A DNA stretch of 64,000 nt, taken from Sphingomonadales bacterium UBA1936. Its GTDB lineage: Bacteria; Pseudomonadota; Alphaproteobacteria; Sphingomonadales; Sphingomonadaceae. Positions 43,170-53,467 of the stretch are shown one piece after another. The position numbers and the translations under genes were made by a program. Positions within the stretch are counted from its first letter, which is position 1. Every line of letters starts with the position of its first letter. The DNA is taken from NCBI GenBank assembly GCA_002336985.1, contig DDFE01000197.1, positions 1 through 64,000 on the forward strand. The letters run 5' to 3'. Under the pieces are notes generated by a model. It was not told where the DNA came from and ran no database searches. It worked only from the letters and a program-made list of their open reading frames with translations.

Positions 43170-43909
43170 GCTTGGGCCTCCTGCTCGATCTCGCCGAGCG
43201 CCTCGATGCGAACGATGACGACCGAAACGTTGTCATGGCCACCGCCGACGAGAGCACCCCGGATCAGCTGGCCGGCAGCATCGTCGATCGCGCCCGGCAA
43301 CACCGCGCTGATCGCGTCATCTTCGACCAGGTCCGTCAATCCGTCCGAGCAGATCAGGAACGTGTCCCCCGCCTCAACACCTTCATATCGATAGGCCAAC
43401 TCGATCGTGCCGGCGGCACCGATCGCGCGGGTGATCACCGTGGCGCGCGGATGGCGTCGCGCCTGTTGGGTGCTCAGAACGCCGGCCTCAATCATGTCCT
43501 GCAAGGCGCGGTCGTCGCGGGTGAGAAGCGTCAGTGTCTCGCCGCGCTGTCGGTAAACCCTGCTGTCCCCCGCCCAGAAAATCGTTGCTGCCGCTGCGTC
43601 GAGGAAGAGCCCGGCGACGGTCGCGCCCGACGGGCTGCCAGCGCGGTCATTGAGCGTGAAGATCTCGTCGTTGGCGGCGCGCACGGCTTGATCGATCGAC
43701 GCCGGCGCGATGGGCAGTTCGCTCGCGCCGAGCTTCGCGAGCGCGCTCACGACGATCTGCGCAGCCATGTCACCCCGGCTGTGACCGCCCATGCCGTCGG
43801 CGATGGCCCAGAGGCGGTGCGCCTCATCGTTGAGGACGCGGTCCTCGTTGATCGTCCGGACCGATCCGATGTGCGAGCGCGACGTCGCGCTGATGACAGG
43901 CCCGCTCAT
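43151..43909 (-). CDS. PP2C-type Ser/Thr phosphatase
   Basis: The 252-residue enzyme has the metal-binding motifs of PPM/PP2C phosphatases: RTINEDRVL (start), ADGMGGHSRGD, FWAGDSRVY, LICSDGLTDL and GGHDNVSVVIVR. It should remove phosphate from the target of the neighbouring kinase. Its ATG overlaps the TagH stop by four bases (ATGA). In type VI secretion the equivalent protein is PppA. Confidence 0.92.
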   Translation of the reverse strand: MSGPVISATSRSHIGSVRTINEDRVLNDEAHRLWAIADGMGGHSRGDMAAQIVVSALAKLGASELPIAPASIDQAVRAANDEIFTLNDRAGSPSGATVAGLFLDAAAATIFWAGDSRVYRQRGETLTLLTRDDRALQDMIEAGVLSTQQARRHPRATVITRAIGAAGTIELAYRYEGVEAGDTFLICSDGLTDLVEDDAISAVLPGAIDDAAGQLIRGALVGGGHDNVSVVIVRIEALGEIEQEAQACAVRL

Positions 43910-44922
43910 GCGGCATTCCGATCGAGGTCGCTTGCGGCCTCGTCATAAGCCTTGACGAACGCCTGGTTGAGGGTGCCGTCCCCGCCTGCCTCGACCTCGG
44001 TCCTGAGTTCGGCATGACGTCGCGTTATCTCGGTCCAGAGCTGGCTCGCTCGCGATTGCAGCAGTGACGCACGCGACGGGACCGCCTTCTCGATCTCGGC
44101 CGGATCGAACGCCGACACGCTTGTCTTGAGCGAGGCGTGCAGGCCGCGGAACGTGGCGACGAGATGCTTCTTGATATCGACAAACGATGCCTTGAGCGCG
44201 GCGGGCCCGTTCATGAACCCGTTGCCCTCGGCAAGCAGCAGGTCGAGCGCGAGCCGCTGGGTCGGCGCCCATTTGAAAGGATTGTTGTTCGCGCCGCCGA
44301 TCGTCGTGCGTGCGATCTCGTACTGGCTGCGCATCCGTTCGCGCTCCGCCATCAGGTCGCCGACCCCAAGGACCATCTGGCGGTAAACCGCGCCAGCGCG
44401 GCGCATGATGTCTTCGGGATCTTCCATGGCGAACGCCGAAGGCTCGAGGCCCGCGCCTTCGCAGAACCGGTCGAGCAGTGAGCCGTCAGGTTTCGAGACC
44501 GCCCCACCAGCGTCATCGGCATAGTCACCCGGCACGGCAATCGACGCACCGAGTGGCGGGGTCAGGATGAGCGTCTGCCCTTCCCGGCCCTCACCGGCAC
44601 CCGCCTGTGCCGCATGATCGACGACCAAACGGAAATTGCCGAAGCGCAATGTCGAGGGGACCTGGATCGCCGTATCGACGTCCTTCTCGAAGCGGACGTC
44701 GTTGACATCGTCGAACACGCCGTTGGCGCCGAGCGACCGAACGGTCAGCGTCTCGCGACCGGCGCTCAGCACGCAGTGCCAGCGCGAGATGCGGCATTCC
44801 GGATCGTGCATGACCCAGTCGGCGGAGGGGTCGCGGCCGATGCCGATCTCGCCGTCGCGCAGCAGGCGCGCATCGATCGGCTGGGAGAGGATATCCCCTT
44901 CAAACAGGCGGAGAATGTACAT
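43906..44922 (-). CDS. FHA-domain protein, TagH-like
   Basis: The 338-residue protein has an N-terminal FHA domain (IGIGRDPSADWVMHDPECRISRWHCVL), which binds phosphothreonine, and a long C-terminal region with NPFKWAPTQRLALDLLL and GFMNGPAALKASFVDIKKHL, the hallmark of TagH/ImpI-type proteins of type VI secretion. It would dock to a phosphorylated partner made by the nearby kinase. It lies 11 bases after the kinase gene. Confidence 0.88.
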   Translation of the reverse strand: MYILRLFEGDILSQPIDARLLRDGEIGIGRDPSADWVMHDPECRISRWHCVLSAGRETLTVRSLGANGVFDDVNDVRFEKDVDTAIQVPSTLRFGNFRLVVDHAAQAGAGEGREGQTLILTPPLGASIAVPGDYADDAGGAVSKPDGSLLDRFCEGAGLEPSAFAMEDPEDIMRRAGAVYRQMVLGVGDLMAERERMRSQYEIARTTIGGANNNPFKWAPTQRLALDLLLAEGNGFMNGPAALKASFVDIKKHLVATFRGLHASLKTSVSAFDPAEIEKAVPSRASLLQSRASQLWTEITRRHAELRTEVEAGGDGTLNQAFVKAYDEAASDLDRNAA

Positions 44923-44933
44923 GCTCGCCGCCC

Positions 44934-46601
44934 CTATGCAGCCCGGCGCGGCGCGGCCGGCACGGCGGGTTCGATCCGCGTCATCGTGACCGATGCCACA
45001 TCGGCCGCAGAGACCGAACTGCGCGCCTCGACGGCCGCCGCCATGCCGTTGAACGCGTCGAACACTGACCCGAACTCGTCCCGCCGACCATGCGACAGGC
45101 GGAACGCGGCATTGCCCTGGGCGACGTCGTCGAGCGCTCGCCGGAGACGCCGCAGCGGCTGCGTGAGCTGCCGCGCCGCGAAGAAGCTCGCGCCGAACAC
45201 CATCATTGCGACGAACGCCGCCATGGCGATCAGGAACATGCGGGAATTGGCGATGGCGGCGTCGATCGCGTCGCGCCCGAGTTCGACCTCGAGCTGGCCG
45301 AAATTGGCATTCGCATAGCGGATCGGACGGACAAAGACGAAGCCATCGTCGCCGATCCGGCTTTCGCGTGTACCTGCCGCCGGTGCCCCCGCTCCCGTCT
45401 TGCCGATGCCCTGCCCGTCGTTCGAGGCGCGGACGATGCCATGCTCGTCGATCACGCGCATCTTGCGGACGATCCTGTCCTTGGCGGCTGCTTCGACCAA
45501 GGATTCGAGTGGCAGCCAGTCCTGCTCGGCCGCCGCCATGCCGGCGTTGTCGGCCATGCGCAGCGCGACATTGCGGGCGATGAAGTCGACCGTCGATGCG
45601 CCCGAGGCAAGCGCGGTCTGTTCGAGCGTCGCTTCCTGACGATCGAGGACAATGCCCGTGCTGAGCGCAAGCGCGCAGGCGGTCACGGCGGAGAGGCCGA
45701 GCGGAAGTTTCAGACGCACGGGCAAACCGCGCCGGACGCTGCCGGTATCGGCCTGCATGGCCTCGAGCTCGCGGGACAGAGCCGAATGCAGCACCTCGGC
45801 ATCGGGGAACCGCTCGCCCGGCTTCTTCGCCAGCAAACGGTCGATGATGAAAGTGAGCCCCTTCGGACAGTCCTTCACATGGGTCGCAATCGGCGCGTGC
45901 GGCTGCTGCGCGATCTGGATCGCGAGCGTTCCGATGTTGTTGCCCGTAAATGCCGGTGCGCCTGCCGCCATCTCGTAAAGGATGCTGCCAAGCGAGAAGA
46001 GGTCGGTCCGCAGGTCGATCGGCATCCCCATCGTCTGCTCGGGGCTCATGTAGCGCGGCGTGCCCATGACCTGACCGAACTGTGTACGGCGCATCGCGTG
46101 GTCTGCAGTCTCGTCGTCCGCCTCGTCGACGCGCGCGATCCCGAAATCGACGAGCTTGGCGGTCTTGCCCTTGTCGCAGACGATGATGTTCGACGGCTTC
46201 ACATCGCGGTGAACGACGCCGTTGCCATGCGCGAGCGCCAGCGCGGAGGCGAGCTGCGTGCCGAGACGCAATACCTGCTCCGCCGTCATGCGGCCGCCCC
46301 GGTCCAGGATCACGTCGAGCGGCTCGCCGTCCAGATATTCCATCGCGATGTAGGGAACGCCATCGGCTTCGCCGACCTCGTGGATCGTCACGATATTGGG
46401 ATGCGACAACATGCCTGCGGCACGCGACTCAGCGAGGAAGCGCCGGACGACTTCGGCATCCTCGCGCAGTGCGGGTTTTAGGACTTTGATGGCGACGCGG
46501 CGCTCGATCTGGGTGTCGTGCGCCAGATAGACATGCGCCATGGCGCCTTCGCCAAGGCGTCCGTCGACCCGGAATCGACCGATCGTCTTGAAGTCGGTCA
46601 T
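44934..46601 (-). CDS. Membrane Ser/Thr protein kinase with sensor and HAMP regions, PpkA-like
   Basis: The 555-residue protein has an N-terminal Hanks-type kinase: GEGAMAHVYLA, VAIKVL (Lys), HRDVKPSNI (catalytic loop) and DFGIA (metal). A transmembrane helix (LPLGLSAVTACALALSTGIVL) follows, then a periplasmic sensor region, a second transmembrane helix (MFLIAMAAFVAMMVFGASFF) and a HAMP-like C-terminus. It probably phosphorylates threonine on the FHA or a related protein. ATG 46601 overlaps the LysM gene's stop by four bases. A much longer in-frame open region to 47264 is a shadow. Confidence 0.9.
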   Translation of the reverse strand: MTDFKTIGRFRVDGRLGEGAMAHVYLAHDTQIERRVAIKVLKPALREDAEVVRRFLAESRAAGMLSHPNIVTIHEVGEADGVPYIAMEYLDGEPLDVILDRGGRMTAEQVLRLGTQLASALALAHGNGVVHRDVKPSNIIVCDKGKTAKLVDFGIARVDEADDETADHAMRRTQFGQVMGTPRYMSPEQTMGMPIDLRTDLFSLGSILYEMAAGAPAFTGNNIGTLAIQIAQQPHAPIATHVKDCPKGLTFIIDRLLAKKPGERFPDAEVLHSALSRELEAMQADTGSVRRGLPVRLKLPLGLSAVTACALALSTGIVLDRQEATLEQTALASGASTVDFIARNVALRMADNAGMAAAEQDWLPLESLVEAAAKDRIVRKMRVIDEHGIVRASNDGQGIGKTGAGAPAAGTRESRIGDDGFVFVRPIRYANANFGQLEVELGRDAIDAAIANSRMFLIAMAAFVAMMVFGASFFAARQLTQPLRRLRRALDDVAQGNAAFRLSHGRRDEFGSVFDAFNGMAAAVEARSSVSAADVASVTMTRIEPAVPAAPRRAA

Positions 46602-47338
46602 TTGCGCGCCCTCACGGTGGCCAGCAGCCGTTCGGCACGGGCAAGGTCCCGGGCGACGAGCGCGTTGGCGGGATCGGCAGCCTTGGCCCTTCGCAACAGC
46701 ACGACAGCGGTGGCGACCTTGCCCTGGTCGAGCGCCTTGACCGCCTGCGCGCGCAGCCCGCCGGCAAGCCCGGGATTGGCCGCGGGTGCCGTGGCGGCCG
46801 GTGGCGTTGCCCGCGGCGGCGGTGCTGAGGCGGCAGGCTTGTTCTCGGCACGCGAGCGCACGACCGGCGAGGCGATCGATGCAGGGGCTGTACCCGGGAT
46901 GCGCAGGACCTGGCCGGGCTCGACCGATGGCGTCCTGAGGCCGTTGTAGCGCGCGAGCAGATGAAACTTCAGCCGGTCGCCGAGAAAGCGCTCGGCGATT
47001 GTCGTCATCCGGTCGCCGCGCTGAACTGTGTAGGGAAAAGTCGTCGTGCCGAGGAGGGCAACGGGGTTTGCGTCGATGCCGACGAGCAATGTCTGGACCT
47101 GCCGGTCGCTCGGATCGCGGCGGGACATCTCTTTCAGGAGCTTGCGCGCGCGCGCCGTATCTCCGCTTTCGAGCGCCGCGACCGCGTCGGCGATCTGCTG
47201 CTCGTTGCTGATCGCCTGAACGGTCGCAGGTCGTCCAGCCTTGGGGCGCGGCGTGGAGCTGCACGCGGCGAGGCCGCTCAGGCAGGCGCCAATAACGATG
47301 ATCCTGAAAATACTATTGCGACGCGTACTGTTACTCAT
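46598..47338 (-). CDS. LysM lipoprotein
   Basis: The 246-residue protein has a lipoprotein signal (RIIVIGACLSGLAAC) with Cys26, a helical TPR-like segment, one LysM domain (YTVQRGDRMTTIAERFLGDRLKFHLLARYNGL...GQVLRIP) that would bind peptidoglycan, and a second helical repeat at the C-terminus. It lies between the EAL gene and the kinase gene with four-base overlaps on both sides. It may give the kinase a cell-wall-linked signal. Confidence 0.85.
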   Translation of the reverse strand: MSNSTRRNSIFRIIVIGACLSGLAACSSTPRPKAGRPATVQAISNEQQIADAVAALESGDTARARKLLKEMSRRDPSDRQVQTLLVGIDANPVALLGTTTFPYTVQRGDRMTTIAERFLGDRLKFHLLARYNGLRTPSVEPGQVLRIPGTAPASIASPVVRSRAENKPAASAPPPRATPPAATAPAANPGLAGGLRAQAVKALDQGKVATAVVLLRRAKAADPANALVARDLARAERLLATVRARK

Positions 47339-48972
47339 GCGACACCGGCCTTTATTCTTTTCAACAATGCGGCCGGACCGAGGTTGGCTTTTGCCATGAC
47401 CAGCGACCCGCGCTTCGCGAATTCGACGAACGCCGCCCGATCGAGCGGCCTGGAAAAATAGTAACCCTGGAAGAAGCGGCAGCCGTGACGGCGCAGCCAC
47501 ACATATTCCTCGTGCCGCTCGACGCCTTCGGCGAGCACGGTGATCCCGAGGCCGCGCCCGAGCGCGATGATGCTCTGGCAGATTGCCTGGCTCTGACGAT
47601 CGGTATCGACGTTGGTCACGAACTCGCGGTCGATCTTCAACTTGTCGAAGTTCAGCTTCTTCAGATAGCTGAGGCTCGAATAGCCCGCCCCGAAATCGTC
47701 GATCGAGATGGCGATCTTCCGCGCCCGCAACCGGTCGAACAGTGCGCTCGCCGATGCGCAGTCGAGTGCTGCGACCGTTTCGGTCAGTTCGAGCTCGAGC
47801 ATTCCGGCGCCCAGGGCATGGCGATCCGTCATGCGCGCAACGATGGTATCGAGCTCGGGACGCTTCAGCTGGTGCGCGGAAAGATTGACCGCGACACGGA
47901 CACCCGTGACGCCGTCGCGCGCCCAGCCTGCGGCATCGCTGATCGCGGTATCGAGCACCCACAAGCCCACTTCCTCCGCGAGGCCGGTGTTCTCGACCAA
48001 AGGCACGAATTCGCTCGGGGCGACGCGACCGAGTTCGGGATGATCCCAGCGGATCAGCGCCTCGGCCCCGCAGACGCTTCCGCGTTCGGCATCGATGAAC
48101 GGCTGGTAATGCAGCTCGAACTGGTGACGCGTGACCGCCTGGCGCAGATCCTGTTCGAGCGTCAGGCGCACTTGCGCGTCACCCTCTTCTTCCGAAAAGG
48201 ACACGGGCGACGCGACGCCGGCATCGGCGCGGCCGATATTTGCGGCCGCCTGGGCCAGCAAGGACGGCGCCGAGTAATTGCCGCCTTCGAGCACGGTCGA
48301 CCATGATGCGATGCGCGGCACGAGATCGAGCCCCGCTGCCTCGATGCGCGAGCCGAGCGCATAGCACTGCGCAGCGAACTCGCGGGCGCTTTCGGCGGTA
48401 TCGTCTCCTTCGAACCAGATGGCGAAGCGGGCGCGATCGATCTGCGCGATCACGCGATTGGGCGGGGTCATACGCTTGGCGCGCGCCGCGAAGGTCTTGA
48501 GGAGCACGTCTCCGGTCTCGACGTTCTGCGCGCAGAGCGCATCGAAATCGCTGAGCTCGATGACGCCGAGCAGTGCCGCACTACGGCAGGCGCCGATGCG
48601 ATCGACCAGCACCTCGCGGGTGTCGAGACCGGTGAGCGGATGGCGACGCGGCATGCGGTGTCCGACCCCGTTCAAGACGTCGCGCGCCGCGGCGATCGTC
48701 GCGTCAAGCCGTGCCGCGCCCTGTCGCCGTGTCGGCGTTCGCAAATGGCCCGGAAGGCTCGCTTCGAGCGCGAGGGCCGCGTTCGACGCAGACCGATGGA
48801 GTAACAGCGTCGTGATGGCGCTCCCGGCGGCGATCGCGGCCATGGCCGCGAGCATCAGGTCGGCGGTTGCCGTCCAGACGAGTGCGAGGATCATGGTCGC
48901 GCACAGCGCAATGATGGCGCGTCCGGCAAGGCGCTGCCGGTCCTCCATCATTGGGCCTTGATCCTTCGGCAT
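47335..48972 (-). CDS. Membrane (degenerate GGDEF)-EAL c-di-GMP phosphodiesterase
   Basis: The 545-residue protein has two N-terminal transmembrane helices, a degenerate GGDEF domain (QIDRARFAIWF where GGDEF is expected) and an EAL domain with intact motifs (EALIRW, VNLSAHQL, LELTETVA, DDFGAGYSSL, KLKIDREFV, LAEGVE). It should be an active phosphodiesterase. It is the first gene of the six-gene operon that ends with PilZ, so it makes or breaks the signal that PilZ reads. Confidence 0.9.
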   Translation of the reverse strand: MPKDQGPMMEDRQRLAGRAIIALCATMILALVWTATADLMLAAMAAIAAGSAITTLLLHRSASNAALALEASLPGHLRTPTRRQGAARLDATIAAARDVLNGVGHRMPRRHPLTGLDTREVLVDRIGACRSAALLGVIELSDFDALCAQNVETGDVLLKTFAARAKRMTPPNRVIAQIDRARFAIWFEGDDTAESAREFAAQCYALGSRIEAAGLDLVPRIASWSTVLEGGNYSAPSLLAQAAANIGRADAGVASPVSFSEEEGDAQVRLTLEQDLRQAVTRHQFELHYQPFIDAERGSVCGAEALIRWDHPELGRVAPSEFVPLVENTGLAEEVGLWVLDTAISDAAGWARDGVTGVRVAVNLSAHQLKRPELDTIVARMTDRHALGAGMLELELTETVAALDCASASALFDRLRARKIAISIDDFGAGYSSLSYLKKLNFDKLKIDREFVTNVDTDRQSQAICQSIIALGRGLGITVLAEGVERHEEYVWLRRHGCRFFQGYYFSRPLDRAAFVEFAKRGSLVMAKANLGPAALLKRIKAGVA

Positions 48973-49244
48973 GTGCGACGCGTCCCTGTCCTGATGCGAG
49001 GGGCTAGAGGCGCATCCCGAAGATTACGTTAACCGCTTGAGAATCTTACGTTTCGCAAACGCAACAATTCAACCCGATATGGTTCGATCGGCAGGGCGAT
49101 GCGCGGGTGGCAAGCCTCCCAAAAAAACCCGGTGCTTGTGCTCACCGAGCCGAGGAGAGCGCTTCTGGCGCTTGTGTCGCGCCGCCGCTCTAGGCCCTTA
49201 GGATCCGGTGACAAGTATAATCGGGACGCCGTGCGCGATTTGCG

Positions 49245-49898
49245 TCAGCCGAAATGCTCGGCAACGAACTCCGCGCCCATGCGCAGCCCGACCGGGTCGA
49301 CGCTGTGCCCGAGCCCCATGGCGACATGATCGCGCACCGCGATGTCGAGCCGTTCGAGATCGGCCTTGGCAGCATGCAGTGCCGCGACCGGCACGACCGG
49401 GTCGGCCGCACCGTGAATGAGGAGGACCGGTGGTTTGGCAATGCCGCTTGCCGGCAGGTCGCGGCCGCCGGTCAGCATCCCGGAGTAGCCGACGATGGCC
49501 GCCACGGCGCGAGGGCGGCGGAGCCCGACGTGAAGCGCCATCATCGTGCCCTGGCTGAAGCCGACAAGCGCGAGGTTCGCGTCGCCGAGGCCGTATTGCG
49601 CCAGCTTCTTGTCGATGAAGGCGTCGATCGCCGGTGCAGCCCGCGCCGCGCCTGCGGCAAGCGCTGCCGGGTCGAATGCCTCGAGCGGCCACCATTGATA
49701 GCCCCGCGCCATGAAGCTGCACCGCTCCGGCGCATTGGGCGCGAGGAAGAGCGCGTCCGGCAGGCGCTGTTGCCACTGCGGGGCGAGCGCGATCATGTCG
49801 GCACCGTTCGATCCGAAGCCGTGCAGCAGCAGCACGATCTGCCTGGGCGCGCCGCCGCCTTTCGGCTGCAGGCTGGCGCCGTTGACAATCCCGCTCAC
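49245..49898 (-). CDS. Alpha/beta-hydrolase (carboxylesterase/phospholipase family)
   Basis: The 217-residue enzyme has the oxyanion HGFGSNG, nucleophile Ser in GFSQG, acid in HGAADPVVP and His in GLGHSVDP. This is the catalytic triad of the small carboxylesterase/lysophospholipase family. The start is GTG 49898. It ends the operon of SRPBCC, ADH, SDR, MsrB and MsrA genes. Confidence 0.9.
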   Translation of the reverse strand: MSGIVNGASLQPKGGGAPRQIVLLLHGFGSNGADMIALAPQWQQRLPDALFLAPNAPERCSFMARGYQWWPLEAFDPAALAAGAARAAPAIDAFIDKKLAQYGLGDANLALVGFSQGTMMALHVGLRRPRAVAAIVGYSGMLTGGRDLPASGIAKPPVLLIHGAADPVVPVAALHAAKADLERLDIAVRDHVAMGLGHSVDPVGLRMGAEFVAEHFG

Positions 49899-49929
49899 GA
49901 GAGATGCCCCGAGTGCGACGGCGGGCTAG

Positions 49930-50439
49930 TCAAGACAGGACGATACGACGCGGCAGCACCCAGTCCGGCCGGACGAAGTGGCAGGTATAGCCGTTGGGGA
50001 GGCGCTCGAGATAATCCTGGTGCTCGGGCTCGGCTTCCCAGAATGCGCCCGCGGGCGCGAGTTCGGTCACGACCGGTCCGGGCCACATGCCCGAGGCAAC
50101 GACATCGGCAATGGTCTCTTCCGCCACGCGCCGGTGATCCTCTGTCGTGTAATAAATTCCCGAGCGATAGCTCGCCCCGGTGTCATTGCCCTGCCGGTTC
50201 CTGGTGGTGGGATCATGGATCTGGAAGAACAACTCGAGCAGCGCGCGAAAGCTCAGGATGTCGGGGTCGAAAATGATCTCGATTGCCTCGGCATGCGTGC
50301 CATGGTTGCGATCGGTCGCGTTGGGCACATCACCGCCCGAATAGCCGACGCGGGTCGAGTTCACACCCGGCATCTTGCGGATAAGATCCTGCATGCCCCA
50401 GAAACATCCGCCTGCGAGGATCGCTCGTTCGGCCCTCAT
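49930..50439 (-). CDS. msrA: Peptide methionine sulfoxide reductase A
   Basis: The 169-residue enzyme has the active-site GGCFWG (catalytic Cys at about 12), RVGYSGG, HAEAIEI and YRSGIYY. It reduces methionine-S-sulfoxide in proteins using thioredoxin. Its ATG overlaps the msrB stop by four bases, so the stereospecific pair is co-translated. No signal peptide. Confidence 0.96.
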   Translation of the reverse strand: MRAERAILAGGCFWGMQDLIRKMPGVNSTRVGYSGGDVPNATDRNHGTHAEAIEIIFDPDILSFRALLELFFQIHDPTTRNRQGNDTGASYRSGIYYTTEDHRRVAEETIADVVASGMWPGPVVTELAPAGAFWEAEPEHQDYLERLPNGYTCHFVRPDWVLPRRIVLS

Positions 50440-50885
50440 GCGATGTCCTCGACCTGGTCGAGATAGTCGCCATAGCCTTGCGCCGCCATGTCGGCACGCG
50501 GCACGAAGCGGAGCGCGGCGGAGTTGATGCAGTAGCGCAAGCCGCCCCGGTCGCGCGGGCCGTCGTCGAACACATGGCCCAAATGGCTGTCGCCGTGCGT
50601 CGAGCGCACCTCGGTCCGCATCACCCCGAGCGATGGATCCTGAAGCTCTGCGACATTCGCGGGTTCGATCGGCTTGGTGAAGCTCGGCCAGCCGCAGCCG
50701 GACTCATATTTGTCGGATGAGGCGAACAGCGGCTCGCCCGACACGATGTCGACATAGATGCCGGCCTCCTTGTTGTGGAGATAGGCGCCGGTTCCAGGCC
50801 GCTCGGTTCCGCTCTGCTGGGTCACATAATGCTGCTCGGGTGTCAGGGCGGCGATCGCCCCGTCCGTTCGTTGATAGCTGCCCAT
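50436..50885 (-). CDS. msrB: Peptide methionine sulfoxide reductase B
   Basis: The 149-residue enzyme has the MsrB catalytic end [11 protein letters not shown] with the active-site Cys, plus GCGWPSF and [13 protein letters not shown]. It reduces methionine-R-sulfoxide. The paired CxxC zinc motifs of many MsrBs are not seen, so it is a zinc-free form. ATG 50885 has AAGGAAGG upstream; a GTG lies two codons earlier. Confidence 0.95.
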   Translation of the reverse strand: MGSYQRTDGAIAALTPEQHYVTQQSGTERPGTGAYLHNKEAGIYVDIVSGEPLFASSDKYESGCGWPSFTKPIEPANVAELQDPSLGVMRTEVRSTHGDSHLGHVFDDGPRDRGGLRYCINSAALRFVPRADMAAQGYGDYLDQVEDIA

Positions 50886-50902
50886 CCGCACCTTCCTTTC
50901 GA

Positions 50903-51688
50903 TCAGTCGTTGCTCGCCGAACCGGGCTCGGCCATCTTGCGATGCTGCTCGGCAAGCACGCCGGCAGGCGTAACATTGGCTGCCGCCTGCTGGATCTTGT
51001 TCTTCCAGCCGGATACGATGGAGTCCTTGCCAGCAAACAGCGCCTCATAGCCGTCGCGCGCGACATCGGAGGGATCCGATTTCTTGGGATCCTGACCGAC
51101 TTTGGTGTCCATCATGTCACCCCGCGCAAAGAACTCGGTCTCGACCGGACCGGGCATCAGGGTGGTCAGCGTCACGCCGTCATAGTCTTTCAGCTCGTTA
51201 CGCAGCGCATCGGTGAAATTGTCGACGAACGCCTTGGTGCCATTGTAGACCGCGTTGAAACTGCCCGGAATGAAGCCGGCGATCGACCCGGTCACCAGCA
51301 CCTTGCCCGCGTTGCGCGCAGTCATCTCCTTCAGCACTTTCTGCAAGAGATAGAGGGTGCCCGTCACATTGGTGTCGAGCACATGGCGCCAGGCGGCGGG
51401 ATCCTGCTCGAGAAATGCGCGCCCAAGTCCATGTCCGGCATTTGCGCACAACAGATCGACCGGTCGGCCGTCCGTCGCCGCGAGCAGCCGGTCGACGCCG
51501 TCGAACGTCGACAGGTCGACTTCCAGCGTCCGCACCTCGACGTTCGCACCGCCGAACCCGGCCGAGGCATCGACGAAGGGCGTATCCGCCACCACCAGCA
51601 GGTCGTAGCCGTCGCTTGCGGCAAGCTCGGCGAGTTCGGCGCCGATGCCCGTGGACGCGCCGGTAATGATCGCGAATTTGTCAGCCAT
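50903..51688 (-). CDS. Short-chain dehydrogenase/reductase
   Basis: The 261-residue protein has the SDR cofactor motif [13 protein letters not shown], catalytic Ser in VTGSIAGF and YxxxK in VYNGTKAF. The substrate is unknown. It lies 10 bases after the Zn-alcohol dehydrogenase gene and 17 bases before msrB. Confidence 0.9.
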   Translation of the reverse strand: MADKFAIITGASTGIGAELAELAASDGYDLLVVADTPFVDASAGFGGANVEVRTLEVDLSTFDGVDRLLAATDGRPVDLLCANAGHGLGRAFLEQDPAAWRHVLDTNVTGTLYLLQKVLKEMTARNAGKVLVTGSIAGFIPGSFNAVYNGTKAFVDNFTDALRNELKDYDGVTLTTLMPGPVETEFFARGDMMDTKVGQDPKKSDPSDVARDGYEALFAGKDSIVSGWKNKIQQAAANVTPAGVLAEQHRKMAEPGSASND

Positions 51689-51698
51689 CTGGTCTCTC

Positions 51699-52889
51699 CT
51701 ATTCGGCGGCGACGGCAAAGTCGGGCTTGAGCACGACTTTCGTCACTTCGTTCTGGTTGTCGTGAAACATCTCGTAGCCCTTGGGCGCATCCTCGAGGCT
51801 CATCCGGTGCGAAATGAGAAACGTCGTGTCGATCTTGCCTTCGACGATCGCGTTGAGAAGTGCCGGCATATAATGCTGCACGCTGGTCTGGCCGGTCTTG
51901 AGGGTCAGGCCCTTTTCCATGAACGCCCCGAGCGGAAACTTGTCGACAAACCCGCCGTAGACCGCCGGCATCGACACGCGGCCACCCTTTCGACAGGCGA
52001 CGATCGCCTGGCGGATCGAATGGGTGCGATCGGTGCCGAGAAATGTCGATTTCTTGATCTGGTCGAGCACATTGTCGACGAAGAAACCATGCGCTTCGAG
52101 ACCGACCGCGTCGATGACCGCATCGGGACCGATGCCACCGGTCATTTCCATGAGCGCTTCGTAGGTCTTCGTTTCCTCGAAGTTGATCGTCTCGGCGCCG
52201 AACTTCCTTGCCAGTTCGAGCCGGCGCGGGAAATGATCGATCGCGATGACGCGCTCGGCGCCCATCAGCATAGCGGACTGAACCGCGAACAGCCCCACCG
52301 GTCCGCAGCCCCAGACAGCGACCGTGTCGCCCGGCTCGATCTGCGCATTCTCCGCGGCCTGCCATCCGGTCGGCAGAATGTCCGAGAGGAACAGGACCTG
52401 GTCGTCATCGAGCCCGTCGGGCACGACGATCGGCCCGACATCGCTGAACGGCACCCGGACATATTCTGCCTGGCCGCCGGCATAGCCGCCGGTCATGTGG
52501 CTGTAGCCGAACAGGCCCGACATCGGATGGCCATAGAGCTCCTGACCGATATCCTGGTTGTCGGCGGGGTTGCCGTTGTCGCACGCCGAATATTGGTGCT
52601 TACCGCAATGATAGCAGCTGCCGCAGGCGATCGTGAACGGGACGACAACGCGCTGGCCTTTTTGGAGCGTCGACTTCGGACCGGTCTCGACGACTTCGCC
52701 CATGAACTCATGGCCGAGGATGTCGCCCGCCTTCATCGTCGGGATGTAACCGTCGTAGAGGTGAAGGTCGGAGCCGCAGATCGCGGTCGAGGTGATCTTG
52801 ATGATCGCATCGCGCGGGTTGAGGATTTCGGGGTCGTCGACGGTGTCGACGCGGACGTCGTGCTTGCCGTGCCAGGTGAGTGCGCGCAT
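51699..52889 (-). CDS. Zinc-dependent alcohol/formaldehyde dehydrogenase-like enzyme
   Basis: The 396-residue enzyme has the catalytic zinc site ([18 protein letters not shown]), structural zinc Cys residues ([15 protein letters not shown]) and a Rossmann NAD(P) motif ([14 protein letters not shown]). The extended length is typical of the glutathione-independent formaldehyde-dehydrogenase-like group. Its ATG overlaps the stop of the SRPBCC gene by one base. Confidence 0.92.
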   Translation of the reverse strand: MRALTWHGKHDVRVDTVDDPEILNPRDAIIKITSTAICGSDLHLYDGYIPTMKAGDILGHEFMGEVVETGPKSTLQKGQRVVVPFTIACGSCYHCGKHQYSACDNGNPADNQDIGQELYGHPMSGLFGYSHMTGGYAGGQAEYVRVPFSDVGPIVVPDGLDDDQVLFLSDILPTGWQAAENAQIEPGDTVAVWGCGPVGLFAVQSAMLMGAERVIAIDHFPRRLELARKFGAETINFEETKTYEALMEMTGGIGPDAVIDAVGLEAHGFFVDNVLDQIKKSTFLGTDRTHSIRQAIVACRKGGRVSMPAVYGGFVDKFPLGAFMEKGLTLKTGQTSVQHYMPALLNAIVEGKIDTTFLISHRMSLEDAPKGYEMFHDNQNEVTKVVLKPDFAVAAE

Positions 52890-53467
52890 CAGGCTTTCTC
52901 CTCCTCGAGCTGTGTTCGGGTGCGCGCTGCGGTTGCGACCTCGCCGGTTTCCATGAGCTGCTTGAAGCGCCGGAGATCGCGCCGCGCCTGAATCGCGGGT
53001 TCGCGCTGGAACAGCTTTGCGATGACCTTGCCGAGGACGCCGGCGGGCGGATCATAGGCGATCGTCGCCGAGACAATGGTTCCGCGGCCGCCCTGCGCAT
53101 CCGCGAAGGTGATACGCCCGGCGTTGGGCACATCGGCATTATCGTCCGACGTCCAGGCAATCAGCGCACCTTCGACGTCCTCGGTGATGGTGGCGTCCCA
53201 TTCGACTGTCTTGCCGGCTGGCGCTTTCACGACCCAGTGCGTGCGGGTGTTCGACACAACATCGATGCGTTCGACATTGTCCATGAACGCTGGAAGCTGG
53301 CTGAAGTCACGCCAGAACGCGTACAGCTCCATGCGAGGCCGATTGATGGTCACGGTCCGGCCGATGAGCGTCTCTCCCCTGGGTTCGATCAGGGCCTCGG
53401 TTGCCGTGTTGCGCACGGCCTGCGACTTCGACGTTGTCGGCGGCGCGTCATCGGTCGCTGTTGTCAT
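52889..53467 (-). CDS. SRPBCC-family protein (cyclase/dehydrase-like)
   Basis: The 192-residue protein has a START/SRPBCC-like fold ([33 protein letters not shown]...RTHWVVKAP...[10 protein letters not shown]), a hydrophobic-ligand cavity fold. Family members in sphingomonads and rhizobia are stress-linked. ATG 53467 is chosen because the conserved domain follows it; a much longer open frame to 54265 runs through the DUF4142 gene and is not used. It is the first gene of the stress operon. Confidence 0.82.
   Translation of the reverse strand: MTTATDDAPPTTSKSQAVRNTATEALIEPRGETLIGRTVTINRPRMELYAFWRDFSQLPAFMDNVERIDVVSNTRTHWVVKAPAGKTVEWDATITEDVEGALIAWTSDDNADVPNAGRITFADAQGGRGTIVSATIAYDPPAGVLGKVIAKLFQREPAIQARRDLRRFKQLMETGEVATAARTRTQLEEEKA

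Noticed and set aside
45090..46481. 463-codon plus-strand frame opposite the Ser/Thr kinase
   Set aside because: It is antisense to a kinase with all catalytic motifs present.
46602..47264. Upstream in-frame extension of the kinase gene
   Set aside because: It overlaps the LysM lipoprotein gene, is Arg-rich, and the kinase domain starts at 46601 with an ATGA overlap.
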